NCBI GenBank assembly: GCA_002422395.1
Contig: DIUY01000030.1
Location: forward strand, 75,308 to 139,307
Origin: Methylococcaceae bacterium UBA6146
GTDB lineage: Bacteria; Pseudomonadota; Gammaproteobacteria; Methylococcales; Methylomonadaceae
Reading direction: 5' to 3'
Length of the DNA stretch: 64,000 nt
Part shown: piece after piece, positions 48,561 to 57,591 of the stretch
How the letters are laid out: every line of letters starts with the position of its first letter
How positions within the stretch are numbered: position 1 is the stretch's first letter
Made by a program: the position numbers and the translations under genes
Notes under the pieces: generated by a model
What the model saw: the letters and a program-made list of their open reading frames with translations, nothing else
What the model was told of the DNA's origin: nothing
Databases searched by the model: none

Positions 48561-50117
48561 TCAACGCACCAGTAATTCCGGCCCAAACCAGTCAACAATC
48601 ACATGCCGGTAATGTTCCGCTTTGGCGGTTTGTAGATGTTCCAAGGGGTTAAGGTTATCGGTCAAAATGACGCCTTGGGAAGCATCCACCGGAAATAGCC
48701 TTTCTTTTAGCCAGGCGACTTGATCTGCAAGCAAGGATTTTGAATTAAGGTCTATGGCCTGATTGGATGCCAAAAAGATGAAATCGTTGAAATCCCTACC
48801 TGGGTCGGATACAAAAACAGATTGCTGCGGGAAAACTTGAGCGATAGTCCGGGCCACGGAAGCTAGTGCTGTGTTGTGTTGGCCATGCGAGAAAGCAACA
48901 AAATTTAGTGCGAGTATGCCTTGTTCCGATAACAGCCCGCGCAACTGGGCTAAGGTTTCGGTCGTTAATAAATGCGCTGGCTCTGATCCACCCGTGAAGC
49001 AGTCATGGATAATCAAATCATAAGGGCCTTGCAAATGGCGTATTTCATAACGCGCATCACCGACAATCGCTTGCCCGGTCGGTTTATAGCCAAAATAATC
49101 AACGGCGGCTTCTGCAACCGCCGGATCAATTTCCAGCGTATCAGTGACGATGCCATAGCGTTCATGCAGCACTTTTGCCATGTGGCCGGCGCCTAGGCCG
49201 ACAATCAGGGCACGGGTCATTTTTTTGGCGGACAAGCCTGGAATTAAGCCGACAATATCCTGATAACTCAAGCGGCTTTGGCCATCGCTGATACTGGCGG
49301 CGCCAATGGTTGACGCGTCAGAAGTCAACAACCGCAGGTCACGGGATTGCTGATCGATTACCCGCACCCAGCCATACAAACTCTCGCGCTCTGATTGGAT
49401 TTGAAAGCTATTGCCGCCCGTATACGGATGCCCTGCCCCAACGATTTTTGGCAACAAACTCAGGCCGATTATTGCCAGCAGCACACTTGGCATTACCGCG
49501 ACTGACACGCCCAGCTTATTTTTTTCATAAAGCCCCACCAGCACGGCCAGCACCAATAACAACACGCCAAGACCAACCAATATTTCCCGCGAACCGACTA
49601 AAGGGAACAGGAAAAAACCCAATATCAGCGTGCCAACTACACTGCCAACCGTGCTGACTGCATAGATAGAACCGGCGCTGTTGCCAACGCCGTCCAAGCG
49701 GGCGGTTGAAAGTTTGATGGCGAACGGCCCGACCATGCCCAACAAAGTCAGGCTGGGCGAAAATAATATCAGCGCACTGACAAACGCGCCCGCACGCAAG
49801 CCTAACGGGTCAGTCGCCAGCAATATCGGGCGGGTTAGCCAAGGTATAAGTAATGTCAGGATTGCCGCTAGGGCAATAATCAGCGATAAGCCTGTCCGTT
49901 TAGCACTATCCGCCCAGCGTCCCCCGACAAAGTACCCGATGGCAAGCGCAATCATGGTGACAGAAATCAACGACGACCAGACATAAAGGCTGGCACCGTA
50001 AAACGGGGCTATCATGCGCGTGCCTAAAAGCTCTATCACCATGACCGAAGCGCCAGTCAAGAAAACGGTCAGATAAAGTCCGGTGCGGCCAAAAGCATTT
50101 AGCGATTTATTTGTCAT
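48561..50117 (-). CDS. membrane-bound spermidine synthase-like protein
   Basis: 518 residues. The N-terminal ~210 residues form about six membrane spans (TGASVMVIELLGTRMIAPFYG, then GFFLFPLVG). The C-terminal domain is a Rossmann-type aminopropyltransferase/methyltransferase fold (ALIVGLGAGHMAKVLHE, DTLEIDPAV, VGDARYEI, YDLIIHDCF). The HDCF-type acidic site suggests aminopropyl transfer or a related reaction. No speD or other polyamine genes are near. First gene right of dif; its stop is 20 nt from the XerC arm, so the IMEX junction just spares it. Confidence 0.85.
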   Translation of the reverse strand: MTNKSLNAFGRTGLYLTVFLTGASVMVIELLGTRMIAPFYGASLYVWSSLISVTMIALAIGYFVGGRWADSAKRTGLSLIIALAAILTLLIPWLTRPILLATDPLGLRAGAFVSALILFSPSLTLLGMVGPFAIKLSTARLDGVGNSAGSIYAVSTVGSVVGTLILGFFLFPLVGSREILVGLGVLLLVLAVLVGLYEKNKLGVSVAVMPSVLLAIIGLSLLPKIVGAGHPYTGGNSFQIQSERESLYGWVRVIDQQSRDLRLLTSDASTIGAASISDGQSRLSYQDIVGLIPGLSAKKMTRALIVGLGAGHMAKVLHERYGIVTDTLEIDPAVAEAAVDYFGYKPTGQAIVGDARYEIRHLQGPYDLIIHDCFTGGSEPAHLLTTETLAQLRGLLSEQGILALNFVAFSHGQHNTALASVARTIAQVFPQQSVFVSDPGRDFNDFIFLASNQAIDLNSKSLLADQVAWLKERLFPVDASQGVILTDNLNPLEHLQTAKAEHYRHVIVDWFGPELLVR

Positions 50118-50243
50118 GGTTTTTGATTAAAAATGTATTTATTTATGGGGGGCCGAAAATAAGCTGCATTTATGGTTCGACAAGGCCTTTAGTCCTGGGC
50201 GCACCGAAGGGTCACCATGAACGTAGACATTTTAGAAGTCACT

Positions 50244-51143
50244 TTATGTTGTTGTTAGTGTGCCACCGGCTTTACCTGCCACATCTATCCACAAATGCGG
50301 TAACCCCAACCCTTGCAGCCATTCTGCGCCCTGCCCTTCTTTAAGCATGGCAATCGTCGCGGCGCTGCCGGCGACCACGCAAAAATCGCCAACCACGCTG
50401 ACGGATGCCAGATGCTTTACCGGCCAGCCGGTTTTGGGGTTGAGGATGTGCCCGTAGTTGGTGCCATCAATGCTGATGCACCGTTCATAATCGCCACTAC
50501 TGGCCAATGCCCCTTCGTGCAATTGCAGGACGTCGATGACGGCTTGTTGGTCACGGGGATGACGGATGCCAATACGCCAAGGGCTGCCGTCCGCCCGTGC
50601 GCCGATGATTTTAATGTCGCCGCCTAAATTGACCACGCCATGCCGGATACCCGCCGCCCAACATAACGCCGCCGCCCTGTCAACGGCGTATTCTTTGACT
50701 ATGCCGCCAAAATCAAGCTCCATACCCAAACTTGGAAACTCCAGCACCGGCTGCCGCCAACGCAGTTTATGCCAGCCTATTCTGGCTAACAGCCCTTGTA
50801 TTTGCGCTTCATCGGGCAGTTGGCCGGAATCAAACCGCCAGGCTTTGCGTAAAATACCCGAAGTAATATCAAACAGCCCTTCGCTTTGCTCGTAGCAAGC
50901 CGCCGCGTAATTTAGCAGCCCCGCCGTTTCTGTATCCACCGTTATGTTGCCGCCCGCCGCTGCCGCCCGATTAATGGCAGACAAAAAACTGTCGCTACGG
51001 TAACGTGAATAGCGTGCTTCCAACCTCTGCACCTCGGCAATAGCGCAATCGGCAATACGATTGGCTTGGCTGGCATTGTTGGCGTAAATCTGAAGGTCGC
51101 AGGGGGTGCCCATCGCCTTAAATTCACTGCGGTGAACCTGCAT
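50244..51143 (-). CDS. FAD:protein FMN transferase (ApbE family)
   Basis: 299 residues. ApbE family: MGTPCDLQIY, LFDITSGILRKAWRF, ELDFGGIVKEYAVDRA, GVVNLGGDIKIIG, YGHILNPKTGWPV. It transfers FMN from FAD to a Thr/Ser in a D-x-x-[ST]-G-A-[ST] motif of a partner. Its likely partner is the DUF3570 protein encoded 6 nt upstream, which has that motif. Oddity: no signal peptide or lipobox is visible, and the preceding stop leaves no room for one, whereas most ApbE proteins are periplasmic. Confidence 0.9.
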   Translation of the reverse strand: MQVHRSEFKAMGTPCDLQIYANNASQANRIADCAIAEVQRLEARYSRYRSDSFLSAINRAAAAGGNITVDTETAGLLNYAAACYEQSEGLFDITSGILRKAWRFDSGQLPDEAQIQGLLARIGWHKLRWRQPVLEFPSLGMELDFGGIVKEYAVDRAAALCWAAGIRHGVVNLGGDIKIIGARADGSPWRIGIRHPRDQQAVIDVLQLHEGALASSGDYERCISIDGTNYGHILNPKTGWPVKHLASVSVVGDFCVVAGSAATIAMLKEGQGAEWLQGLGLPHLWIDVAGKAGGTLTTT

Positions 51144-51149
51144 AAAAGC

Positions 51150-53840
51150 CTAAAACATCAGGCTCCAGCTTGCCGATAATGCACCTTCGCGTTCAAGCTG
51201 ATAACCATTGACATCATCTTCCACGGGCTGCAACCACTCAACACTAAAACGATGGCCCGCAAATGCGCCGTCGGGGACTGCGGCGCTTACGCCAAAACCC
51301 ACGTCCCAATAGCGGCCGCCGTAACTGTCCGCATAGTCCATAGGCCCTACGCTGGGGTTAGATTTTGAGCCGGGATTGACATTCTTGACTTGCCTATTGT
51401 CCACAACGCCGGGGGTGGGGTTAAACGCCCCGTTAATCTGCCCCTGTTCGGTATAAACGCCGCGCACCGAAGCGGATAGCCAGTGCGTCAGGTTGTAGCT
51501 GCCCCAAGCGGTGGACTGGAATATATCGCCGAGCGCATACCCTGACGCATTTTGGTCTTCAAGGCGGACAGTGCCGCTCAGTTGGGCGCCCCACGCCCAT
51601 TTGTCCAAATTGCCCGTGTAGGTCAAGCTGGGTTTAAAATCCCAGGTGCCGCTACCTAGCTGCATGCCATAGTGGATAAACCCCTCATCTTTGCCGTGCA
51701 TCCGCCTAAGTTTGATGTCCACATCGCCCGTGGGGGCGCTGACCCCTAAACCGGCATGGAAATGGTGGCCGGTTTGGTCGAACAGTTTAAACAGCGCATA
51801 TAGGCCAGTGTCACCTACGCCGCCCGTTTGATGTCCATGCAAATGGTCGAGGGTTGCGTCATAGGTGACGCCCGTCAGCAAGCGCTGGTTCATGTCCATA
51901 TCCATAAATTGGGGCATGAGCATAAGATTTAGCCAATCGGTGGGCGCGTACATGATGTCCAGCATGTGCATGTGCATGTCCATATAATCTGGCGCCACGC
52001 GGCAACGATGCCGGTGGCTGTCCAAACAGGCGTTGTTTTTGATGGTTTTGTCGTTGACAGTATCCGTACCATGCAGCATATCACCCGCTTGACGGCTGTA
52101 CATATAACGGTAACCCGCCATCATGTCGCCTTCTTTGCCAAGCATGTGGCTGAACATGACACCCGCCGGTGCAGGCGTGCTATGTGCATGATGATGGTGG
52201 GCATGTCCGCTGTGGGAGGCGATCGCTTGCCCGAGCGTGGATAAGTTAACTTTGAGCGCGGCATTGGCGACGAAATAGTTAAAGTCGGAGTAAGCGCCTT
52301 CCCCGCCCCCGCCTAGTTTTAATGCGCCTTGATGGGAGTAATATTCAAAACCGGCTTCCAAGCTAATGCCTTTGGCGAATTGCTTGCTGACGGTCACACC
52401 ACCGCTTAACGCGCCAAAGCCCGACAGCCGCTGGTCACTGGAAAAATTAGCAGGTAGTTTTTTAGCATCGAAGGCCACCTTTTTAGGGCTAATGTTAACG
52501 GTGGTTATATCGACGCTATTGCCTTTATCATCAACAAATTCACCGGTATCGGTACGAAAAAATTGTTGGCCATTGTTTGGGTTGTTGGCATCGACCCAAA
52601 TTTCCCGACCAATCGAATCGGTTGCTGTTTTGTTAAAGGCCTGTTCAGAAATCAGGTACGGCTTATAGAAATCAGCGGCATCTTGCGAGTAATAACGCAC
52701 CCTCGGCGTGACCGTCCAGCCCCACCCCAAAGGCTGGACCCAATCGGCCTCGAAGGTATGGGCGTTGATGCCCCAATCGTCGTGAAAAAAGCGGTAATCA
52801 AGATGCAGCGCCGCATCCAAGGGATTGAGGTACTGGACAAAACGCGCCCCCATAGTCAATTGGTTGCGCTCATCGGGGCGTTGCTCCAACAAGGCGCGGA
52901 CATCACCGACCAAGGCATTAGGCGCGGCGGGGTCGCTGCCCAGTGTGGCCGGATCGGCAAACACGACCGTCATTACTTTATAAGGGTTTTCCATGTAGCC
53001 GGTGCTACGGATATAGCCGATGCTGGTTTCAATCAGGGCATTTTTATTTAAGACTTGGGTTAGTCCGAGCGAGCTTCCCCAATCCTCTTTATTACCACTG
53101 AGGACTTTCGAAACGGCAAGGTTTTCTATCTGATCCTGAAAAGCCGTCTTGGTGATGTAAGGTTCGGCATCGTGGTCGAGTGCGGCAAAAGTGTGGCTGC
53201 TGGTGTAACTTAAACCGACGTTCAGGCTGGTGAGTTTCTGGTTAAAATCCCAGCGTGTGTTGATGTTGCCAAACCGCGATTCGTAATCGTCTTCTATCGA
53301 AATGCCACCACCAATGTCCACCGCCGCTTCATCCCACTCATAACCAAGCTTAAAATCGCCTTGCTTACGGGTTTCAGGTGAGGCCGTGGACAGGATATGC
53401 ACGGGCGATGCGTCTATTTGTTTTTTGTAGTTGAGCGGATTTAATTGGGGATCCAAAAATATTTGCCGGTTAATAAGCGGTGACGCGCCAACCGTAACCA
53501 AACGGTTGCCAGAAGCCACTTTCACGGCACGGTTGCCTTTGCCGACAAGCGGTGCTGTTGTGACAGGCGTCGCACCTGACCAAGTGTCTTGGGTGTAGGC
53601 AAAAGCAAACTTTATCCTATCCGTCAACGAAACCTTGCTGGTGCCAAAAATGCTGTCCACTTCAATAGGGTTGCGGTTATTCGGTACTTTAAGCAAAGAA
53701 CGCTTGCCTTCCTGATAATGGGAATATTGGAAGTCAACCTCGTCATCGTCGGCTAAGCAGGTTGTTGGTTGTAACAGGCCAGGTAGCGCCAATGCCGCAA
53801 CTGTTAATGCCTGTAATGCGGAGTTTTTAGTAGCAGCCAC
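51150..53840 (-). CDS. DUF3570 outer-membrane beta-barrel, fused form with His/Met-rich region and flavinylation motif
   Basis: About 896 residues. I favour a GTG start at 53840, just before the signal-like segment ALQALTVAALALPGLL; the open frame runs back to 53891 inside the DUF4266 gene. The N-terminal DUF3570 part has DTWSGAT at about 85-91, a perfect ApbE target (D-x-x-S-G-A-T). In the middle is GHAHHHHAH, then MDMHMHMLDIMYAP and MDMDMN. The C-terminal half resembles a second barrel of the phenol-degradation-transporter type (GLGVSAPTGDVDIKL). Usual DUF3570 proteins are about half as long. Predicted outer-membrane FMN-carrying, metal-binding barrel; redox function inferred. Confidence 0.8.
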   Translation of the reverse strand: MAATKNSALQALTVAALALPGLLQPTTCLADDDEVDFQYSHYQEGKRSLLKVPNNRNPIEVDSIFGTSKVSLTDRIKFAFAYTQDTWSGATPVTTAPLVGKGNRAVKVASGNRLVTVGASPLINRQIFLDPQLNPLNYKKQIDASPVHILSTASPETRKQGDFKLGYEWDEAAVDIGGGISIEDDYESRFGNINTRWDFNQKLTSLNVGLSYTSSHTFAALDHDAEPYITKTAFQDQIENLAVSKVLSGNKEDWGSSLGLTQVLNKNALIETSIGYIRSTGYMENPYKVMTVVFADPATLGSDPAAPNALVGDVRALLEQRPDERNQLTMGARFVQYLNPLDAALHLDYRFFHDDWGINAHTFEADWVQPLGWGWTVTPRVRYYSQDAADFYKPYLISEQAFNKTATDSIGREIWVDANNPNNGQQFFRTDTGEFVDDKGNSVDITTVNISPKKVAFDAKKLPANFSSDQRLSGFGALSGGVTVSKQFAKGISLEAGFEYYSHQGALKLGGGGEGAYSDFNYFVANAALKVNLSTLGQAIASHSGHAHHHHAHSTPAPAGVMFSHMLGKEGDMMAGYRYMYSRQAGDMLHGTDTVNDKTIKNNACLDSHRHRCRVAPDYMDMHMHMLDIMYAPTDWLNLMLMPQFMDMDMNQRLLTGVTYDATLDHLHGHQTGGVGDTGLYALFKLFDQTGHHFHAGLGVSAPTGDVDIKLRRMHGKDEGFIHYGMQLGSGTWDFKPSLTYTGNLDKWAWGAQLSGTVRLEDQNASGYALGDIFQSTAWGSYNLTHWLSASVRGVYTEQGQINGAFNPTPGVVDNRQVKNVNPGSKSNPSVGPMDYADSYGGRYWDVGFGVSAAVPDGAFAGHRFSVEWLQPVEDDVNGYQLEREGALSASWSLMF

Positions 53841-54036
53841 AGCCACCCCCCACAGCCGCGCCATTGCCTGCGGCTGCCTCGCGGCTGCCATAGGTATGCG
53901 TGCGTAGTGCGCTTTGGACAGGATTAGGCTCTAGCGCCATCTGCGTCTTGGCTAACGTGCCGCGTTGCCAAGGTGCAACGGCGGTGCAGCCGCCCATAAT
54001 CAAGATTAGCGGAAGTATACGGACAAGTTTATTCAT
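53827..54036 (-). CDS. DUF4266 small lipoprotein
   Basis: 69 residues. Lipobox GGC (Cys17), conserved VAPWQRGTLAKTQMALEP, and a C-terminal Gly-rich end finishing GGGCGCY. This is the DUF4266 layout. Genes of this type precede DUF3570 and ApbE genes; here the stop overlaps the presumed DUF3570 start by about 14 nt. The Cys-Gly-Cys end could bind metal or be modified. Outer-membrane or periplasmic anchor protein of unknown role. Confidence 0.85.
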   Translation of the reverse strand: MNKLVRILPLILIMGGCTAVAPWQRGTLAKTQMALEPNPVQSALRTHTYGSREAAAGNGAAVGGGCGCY

Positions 54037-54070
54037 GATTTATAGACGTTAGGCGTAACAGGGGGGAAAA

Positions 54071-54571
54071 CTATTCCGCCAATAATTGCTCCAGTAAAGT
54101 ATCCAGCGCTTTTGCCTCGTCAGTTCTGAAACCAAGCTGGACATGACGGATAACACCTTTTTTATCGACGAGATAAGATGACGGCATGGCTTTCACTGCA
54201 AAGGTTTTCGCACATTGCTCACCAATATCAGCAACCACGGTGAAATTAGCCGGATATTTAGCCAGAAAATCCTGGGCATCAATGGGGTTTTCATCCAAAT
54301 TAATGCCAATGATTTTTAGATCTTGGCCTTGATATTTTTTGTCAAGGTTATTTAAAAAAGGGAATGATTTGGCGCAAGGCCCGCACCAAGAAGCCCAAAA
54401 ATCCACATACAGAACTTTGTCTTTGAACTGTTGAAGATTATAGCGTTGCGTATCGCCGACCGGCGTTAATGCACAATCAGGCATATTATCGCCCTTATCG
54501 AGGGCAAACAAAGGCTGCATGGGTGTTGCAGCCAGTAAAACCGAAAAAAAAGCAATTGTCCGTTGATTCAT
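54071..54571 (-). CDS. TlpA/ResA-like thiol-disulfide protein
   Basis: 166 residues from the ATG at 54571, which opens a signal peptide (MNQRTIAFFSVLLAATPM). Thioredoxin fold with active site WCGPC in DFWASWCGPC and cis-Pro MPSSY. It lies 34 nt upstream of the DUF4266 gene in the same direction, so it is part of that operon. It could keep Cys residues of DUF4266 or other periplasmic proteins reduced. Confidence 0.88.
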   Translation of the reverse strand: MNQRTIAFFSVLLAATPMQPLFALDKGDNMPDCALTPVGDTQRYNLQQFKDKVLYVDFWASWCGPCAKSFPFLNNLDKKYQGQDLKIIGINLDENPIDAQDFLAKYPANFTVVADIGEQCAKTFAVKAMPSSYLVDKKGVIRHVQLGFRTDEAKALDTLLEQLLAE

Positions 54572-54673
54572 TATTATTATTTTTATCGCCAACTTGAAAG
54601 TTTAATGAGCCAGAAAATAACCGGCCCGTCATCCTTGCAAGCTCCGGCTATAATCTGGTTGGGAATTGTAGGG

Positions 54674-55114
54674 TTATTTGTTTTGCAAAACTGTGATATT
54701 TGTGCCCGTATGCGCCTTTGTGGCGGTTTCGCAATGGTATTCCAGAGAATAGTCGTCTGCCGCTTTGTTAGTTTTGTTCACCATAACGTAATACGAGCCA
54801 TTACCACCGTTCAGTTTGACTGCCGGGCTATAAAGCGCATCGCCATCTTTAGTGTCTGTGGTATTAATGGCCAATATGCCTTTAGTGACCTGGGCGCTAA
54901 TAATAGGCGGGGCAATAGTGCCGGCCAAGTCTTTAACTCTAACAGCCAGATTTGCGGCAGGGCCATTACCATCATCAAAGCATTGGATCTGATAATAGTC
55001 GACGGCGCTTTTTGTGGCGCCGAGTGTACCTGATTGGTCATGGGCGGATGCAAGGTTTACAGCACCAAGCAACGAAGCTGTCAACAAGGTGGTTTTTATT
55101 ATCATGTTTTTCAT
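54674..55114 (-). CDS. secreted hypothetical protein with predicted N-terminal His
   Basis: 146 residues. The signal peptide is expected to be cut after NLASA, leaving HDQSGTLG as the mature N-terminus. The rest is beta-rich with two Cys (IQCFDD, YHCETA) that could form a disulfide. No family recognised. An exposed N-terminal His is a known copper-binding feature and the 56214 gene product shares it. It lies 81 nt upstream of the TlpA-like gene and may start that operon. Confidence 0.7.
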   Translation of the reverse strand: MKNMIIKTTLLTASLLGAVNLASAHDQSGTLGATKSAVDYYQIQCFDDGNGPAANLAVRVKDLAGTIAPPIISAQVTKGILAINTTDTKDGDALYSPAVKLNGGNGSYYVMVNKTNKAADDYSLEYHCETATKAHTGTNITVLQNK

Positions 55115-55201
55115 AATGTTTTCTCTTTTGGTTGGAAATGTCGCTGATTAGTGGTTGGGCAATTATCCATTACCTAACCCATTTTCTGCACTTATCGCGC
55201 A

Positions 55202-56026
55202 TCACGGCTGCCCAGCAAGCGCCTGTAATTTCGTTGCCGCATAATTGCTGACAGTGCTGTCGCTATCATGCAAGGCCTGTTGCAACAAGACCCTATTATT
55301 GCCTGCGTTATCCACGGCTATTATGCGCACGGAAGCGTCGGTATCCTGCAAAGCGGATTGTAATATCCCAGTAGCCGCTTCGCCCTCGCGTCTTGCCAAA
55401 GCATCCACTGCTTGTGCCCTGACTTCCGCATTCTTATCCAGTAATGCGCTTGTTAATAAGCTATGCGCGGTTGCATCGTCTATTTGTCGGTCCAATGCCA
55501 GCAGCGTTAGGGCATCAATCCGCTGTTCAGGGTCTTGTGCGGTCGCCATTGCCATTAATTGTCCGGTATCGCCGATAGTAATTTGTGCCGGTTCGGGTTG
55601 TCGTGCAGTCACTGTCGGATTGAGTGGCGTTGTATGTTTATCGTTTTTTCCTTGCAGGGCTGCAAAATTACGGCCTATTACCCAAACTTCTTCCGGCTGT
55701 TGGGATAATCCCTTTTGGGAATAGCGAAAAACCATATCCGCATTTTTGTTGAGCAAACATTCCAACACAGGCTTAATGCTTGCACCCTCACAGACCGCAG
55801 TAACCAGACTATTAGGCAATGCGGAATAGTGGATTAACACGCCGGTGGTGCTGGAAAGCACGGCAAGCAGATCATTTAAAGCCACTTGGGTTGCCTCTAA
55901 GCGCAATTCTTCCCCTAAATTTTTGCTGGTGCTGATATTGATACGCTCGACTGTTTGTTTATCAGCCAACAAAAAAATAGGCTTTAGCATAAGCAGACAT
56001 AGTATCGAAAACCTGACTATCATCAT
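55202..56026 (-). CDS. periplasmic HEAT-repeat protein with STN-like N-terminal domain
   Basis: 274 residues. A signal peptide is followed by a secretin/TonB short N-terminal-like domain (LRLEATQVALNDLLAVLSSTTGVLIHYSALP...VFRYSQKG) and then C-terminal HEAT-like repeats (DKNAEVRAQAVDALARREG, DTDASVRIIAVDNAG, DSDSTVSNYAATKLQALAG). This combination suggests a protein-interaction scaffold in the periplasm. Unknown function; same strand as its neighbours with about 90-190 nt gaps. Confidence 0.75.
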   Translation of the reverse strand: MMIVRFSILCLLMLKPIFLLADKQTVERINISTSKNLGEELRLEATQVALNDLLAVLSSTTGVLIHYSALPNSLVTAVCEGASIKPVLECLLNKNADMVFRYSQKGLSQQPEEVWVIGRNFAALQGKNDKHTTPLNPTVTARQPEPAQITIGDTGQLMAMATAQDPEQRIDALTLLALDRQIDDATAHSLLTSALLDKNAEVRAQAVDALARREGEAATGILQSALQDTDASVRIIAVDNAGNNRVLLQQALHDSDSTVSNYAATKLQALAGQP

Positions 56027-56100
56027 GGCTCGCCTAGCGGGATAAAGATTTTAAAAAGCTGTCGAGTATAAACAACACGCCATTGCTCAACAACTGCAAA

Positions 56101-56151
56101 TGGTTTAAAAAAACCAAAAACTAAGTGCCCTCGCCTGCGCGGCAAGGGCGC
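56101..56151 (-). terminator. terminator-like hairpin after the secreted protein gene
   Basis: Stem GTGCCCTCGCC/GGCAAGGGCGC with loop TGCG at 56125-56151. On the minus strand it is followed by a T-rich run (TAGTTTTTGGTTTTTTT). It lies 63 nt downstream of the gene ending at 56214. Stem pairing has two G-U/mismatch positions. Confidence 0.65.
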
Positions 56152-56213
56152 TTAAACAAGCAGCCATCACAACAAAGTGCGGTTATGGTGGCTGAAGTTA
56201 ACCCCAATAAGTC

Positions 56214-57101
56214 CTATGGGAAAAATTTTGCACCGGGTGCGCCGGCAGGATAAGTGGCTCTAGGAATTGGCAAGAAAGCATCAATGTCGGCATCAGCCGG
56301 TTCGATAGCCAAATCGTAACCGCCGTTACATGCGGCATCCAGTGGGTTGGCGACCAGATCACGGGCGATGGTCATAGTTGGCCAGAAAGGCGATTCTACA
56401 GCCGGATTGTAAGGCGTGGCCCTAGGCATAGTGCGTTGGTCATTAAACAGCGCAGTGGTATGGCCCATCCAGACGTCCACACGGTCACCCATAGCTGCGG
56501 TGCCATTGCCACGTTTACACCAGTTGGCAACGGCGACACGGACTTTCAGGTTTTTGGCGCACGAGGTTGTTTTGAATTGAACCGCACCGTATCTGAAAGG
56601 CGACAAACCGGTTGCACTTTTCACTTGCTCGGCTAATGGTGCTGAGCTGTAAGGGGATGGGCCTGCCCAAGTGTGATAACCTCGAATTGAACTATTTGCA
56701 TCAAGGGTTGGCAAAAAGTTGGCAAACAAAGTGCCGCCACCTGACACCAAGCCTATGCCTAATTTGGTAAAGCCTACGCCAGGCAGAACGCCTTCAATGT
56801 CACCAGACAAATCAGCAACTGTTTCGCCTTGGAGGCCTGTGCTGGTCAATTTGTAAATTGTCGCTAACGCAGGGTCAGCCGCATTAGGGAAAACAGCGCT
56901 CATGGCAATCACGTCTTGCGATGGCCCTAGGTCAATGTTGTCATTACAGCCGTGGGTTACGGTAAATGCGTTATAACCGGAAACACCTTCTTTAACTACG
57001 TCTCGGATACCGGTATGGGCGAATGCACCGGAACTCGCAATACCTATAACGGTGGCTACTGAATAAAGCGCCATTTTCTTTACAGCTTTAAAATTTCTCA
57101 T
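56214..57101 (-). CDS. secreted protein, possibly YcnI/DUF1775-like copper-binding
   Basis: 295 residues from the ATG at 57101, preceded by AAGGAGG. The signal peptide should be cut after SSGAFA, giving HTGIRD as mature N-terminus. The block SGYNAFTVTHGCND resembles the AG-x-Y-x-x-F-x-x-x-V-x-HGC pattern of YcnI (DUF1775), a copper-binding family whose N-terminal His is a ligand. The rest (VRVAVANWCKRGN, DVWMGHTTALFND) is not recognised and is longer than in YcnI. The strong ribosome-binding site and terminator suggest good expression. Family assignment is tentative. Confidence 0.6.
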   Translation of the reverse strand: MRNFKAVKKMALYSVATVIGIASSGAFAHTGIRDVVKEGVSGYNAFTVTHGCNDNIDLGPSQDVIAMSAVFPNAADPALATIYKLTSTGLQGETVADLSGDIEGVLPGVGFTKLGIGLVSGGGTLFANFLPTLDANSSIRGYHTWAGPSPYSSAPLAEQVKSATGLSPFRYGAVQFKTTSCAKNLKVRVAVANWCKRGNGTAAMGDRVDVWMGHTTALFNDQRTMPRATPYNPAVESPFWPTMTIARDLVANPLDAACNGGYDLAIEPADADIDAFLPIPRATYPAGAPGAKFFP

Positions 57102-57591
57102 CAAGTCCTCCTTAAGGACGTAAGTTTTTCTACCGTGTGTATATAACAACGACTCCTTGTTGCTGTTATTGTTTTTTGTCGACGTTGTAGTAAAAGCAGT
57201 ATTTATGCCAAAAAATAATAAACCCTCTCAACGCAACTAACACATTGATTTAATTGAAAAATAATGGCCGATTTTTTTAAATGGGGCGTAATTAAGGATT
57301 CACTTATTAACCAAAGTTAGCAGGATAGTTAAAGAAGAAAATTCTGGTTTTAAATTACAAAATAAGTGATATGCCCTACTATTCAAGCCGCTAATACAAC
57401 TCTTTCCAATTCTCACTATTAACAAATAATGGCGTATGGCGTCCTACCCTCTTAGGGCGCAAGGCTTATTTTGCCTAGGTTTATATGAAACTAAACGCTA
57501 TCACCCTATTGTGCAGATAAGAAAACTATGGGATATGCCACAGTAAGGTGTGTGATATGACACACTTTTAGGTGATGGTTAATTTGTGATT
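57102..57591. other. intergenic region between miaA and secreted protein gene
   Basis: 490 nt, AT-rich, no gene found. Contains the promoter and leader of the 57101 gene. Near 57526-57575 are a repeated GATATG word and TGTGTGATATGACACAC, a partly palindromic block that could be an operator. In E. coli hfq follows miaA; no Hfq-like frame is present here. Confidence 0.5.

Noticed and set aside
48304..48564. 86-aa minus-strand frame across the right att junction
   Set aside because: It spans the folded attP-like segment and the 14-bp inverted repeat, has no ribosome-binding site and no protein-like composition.
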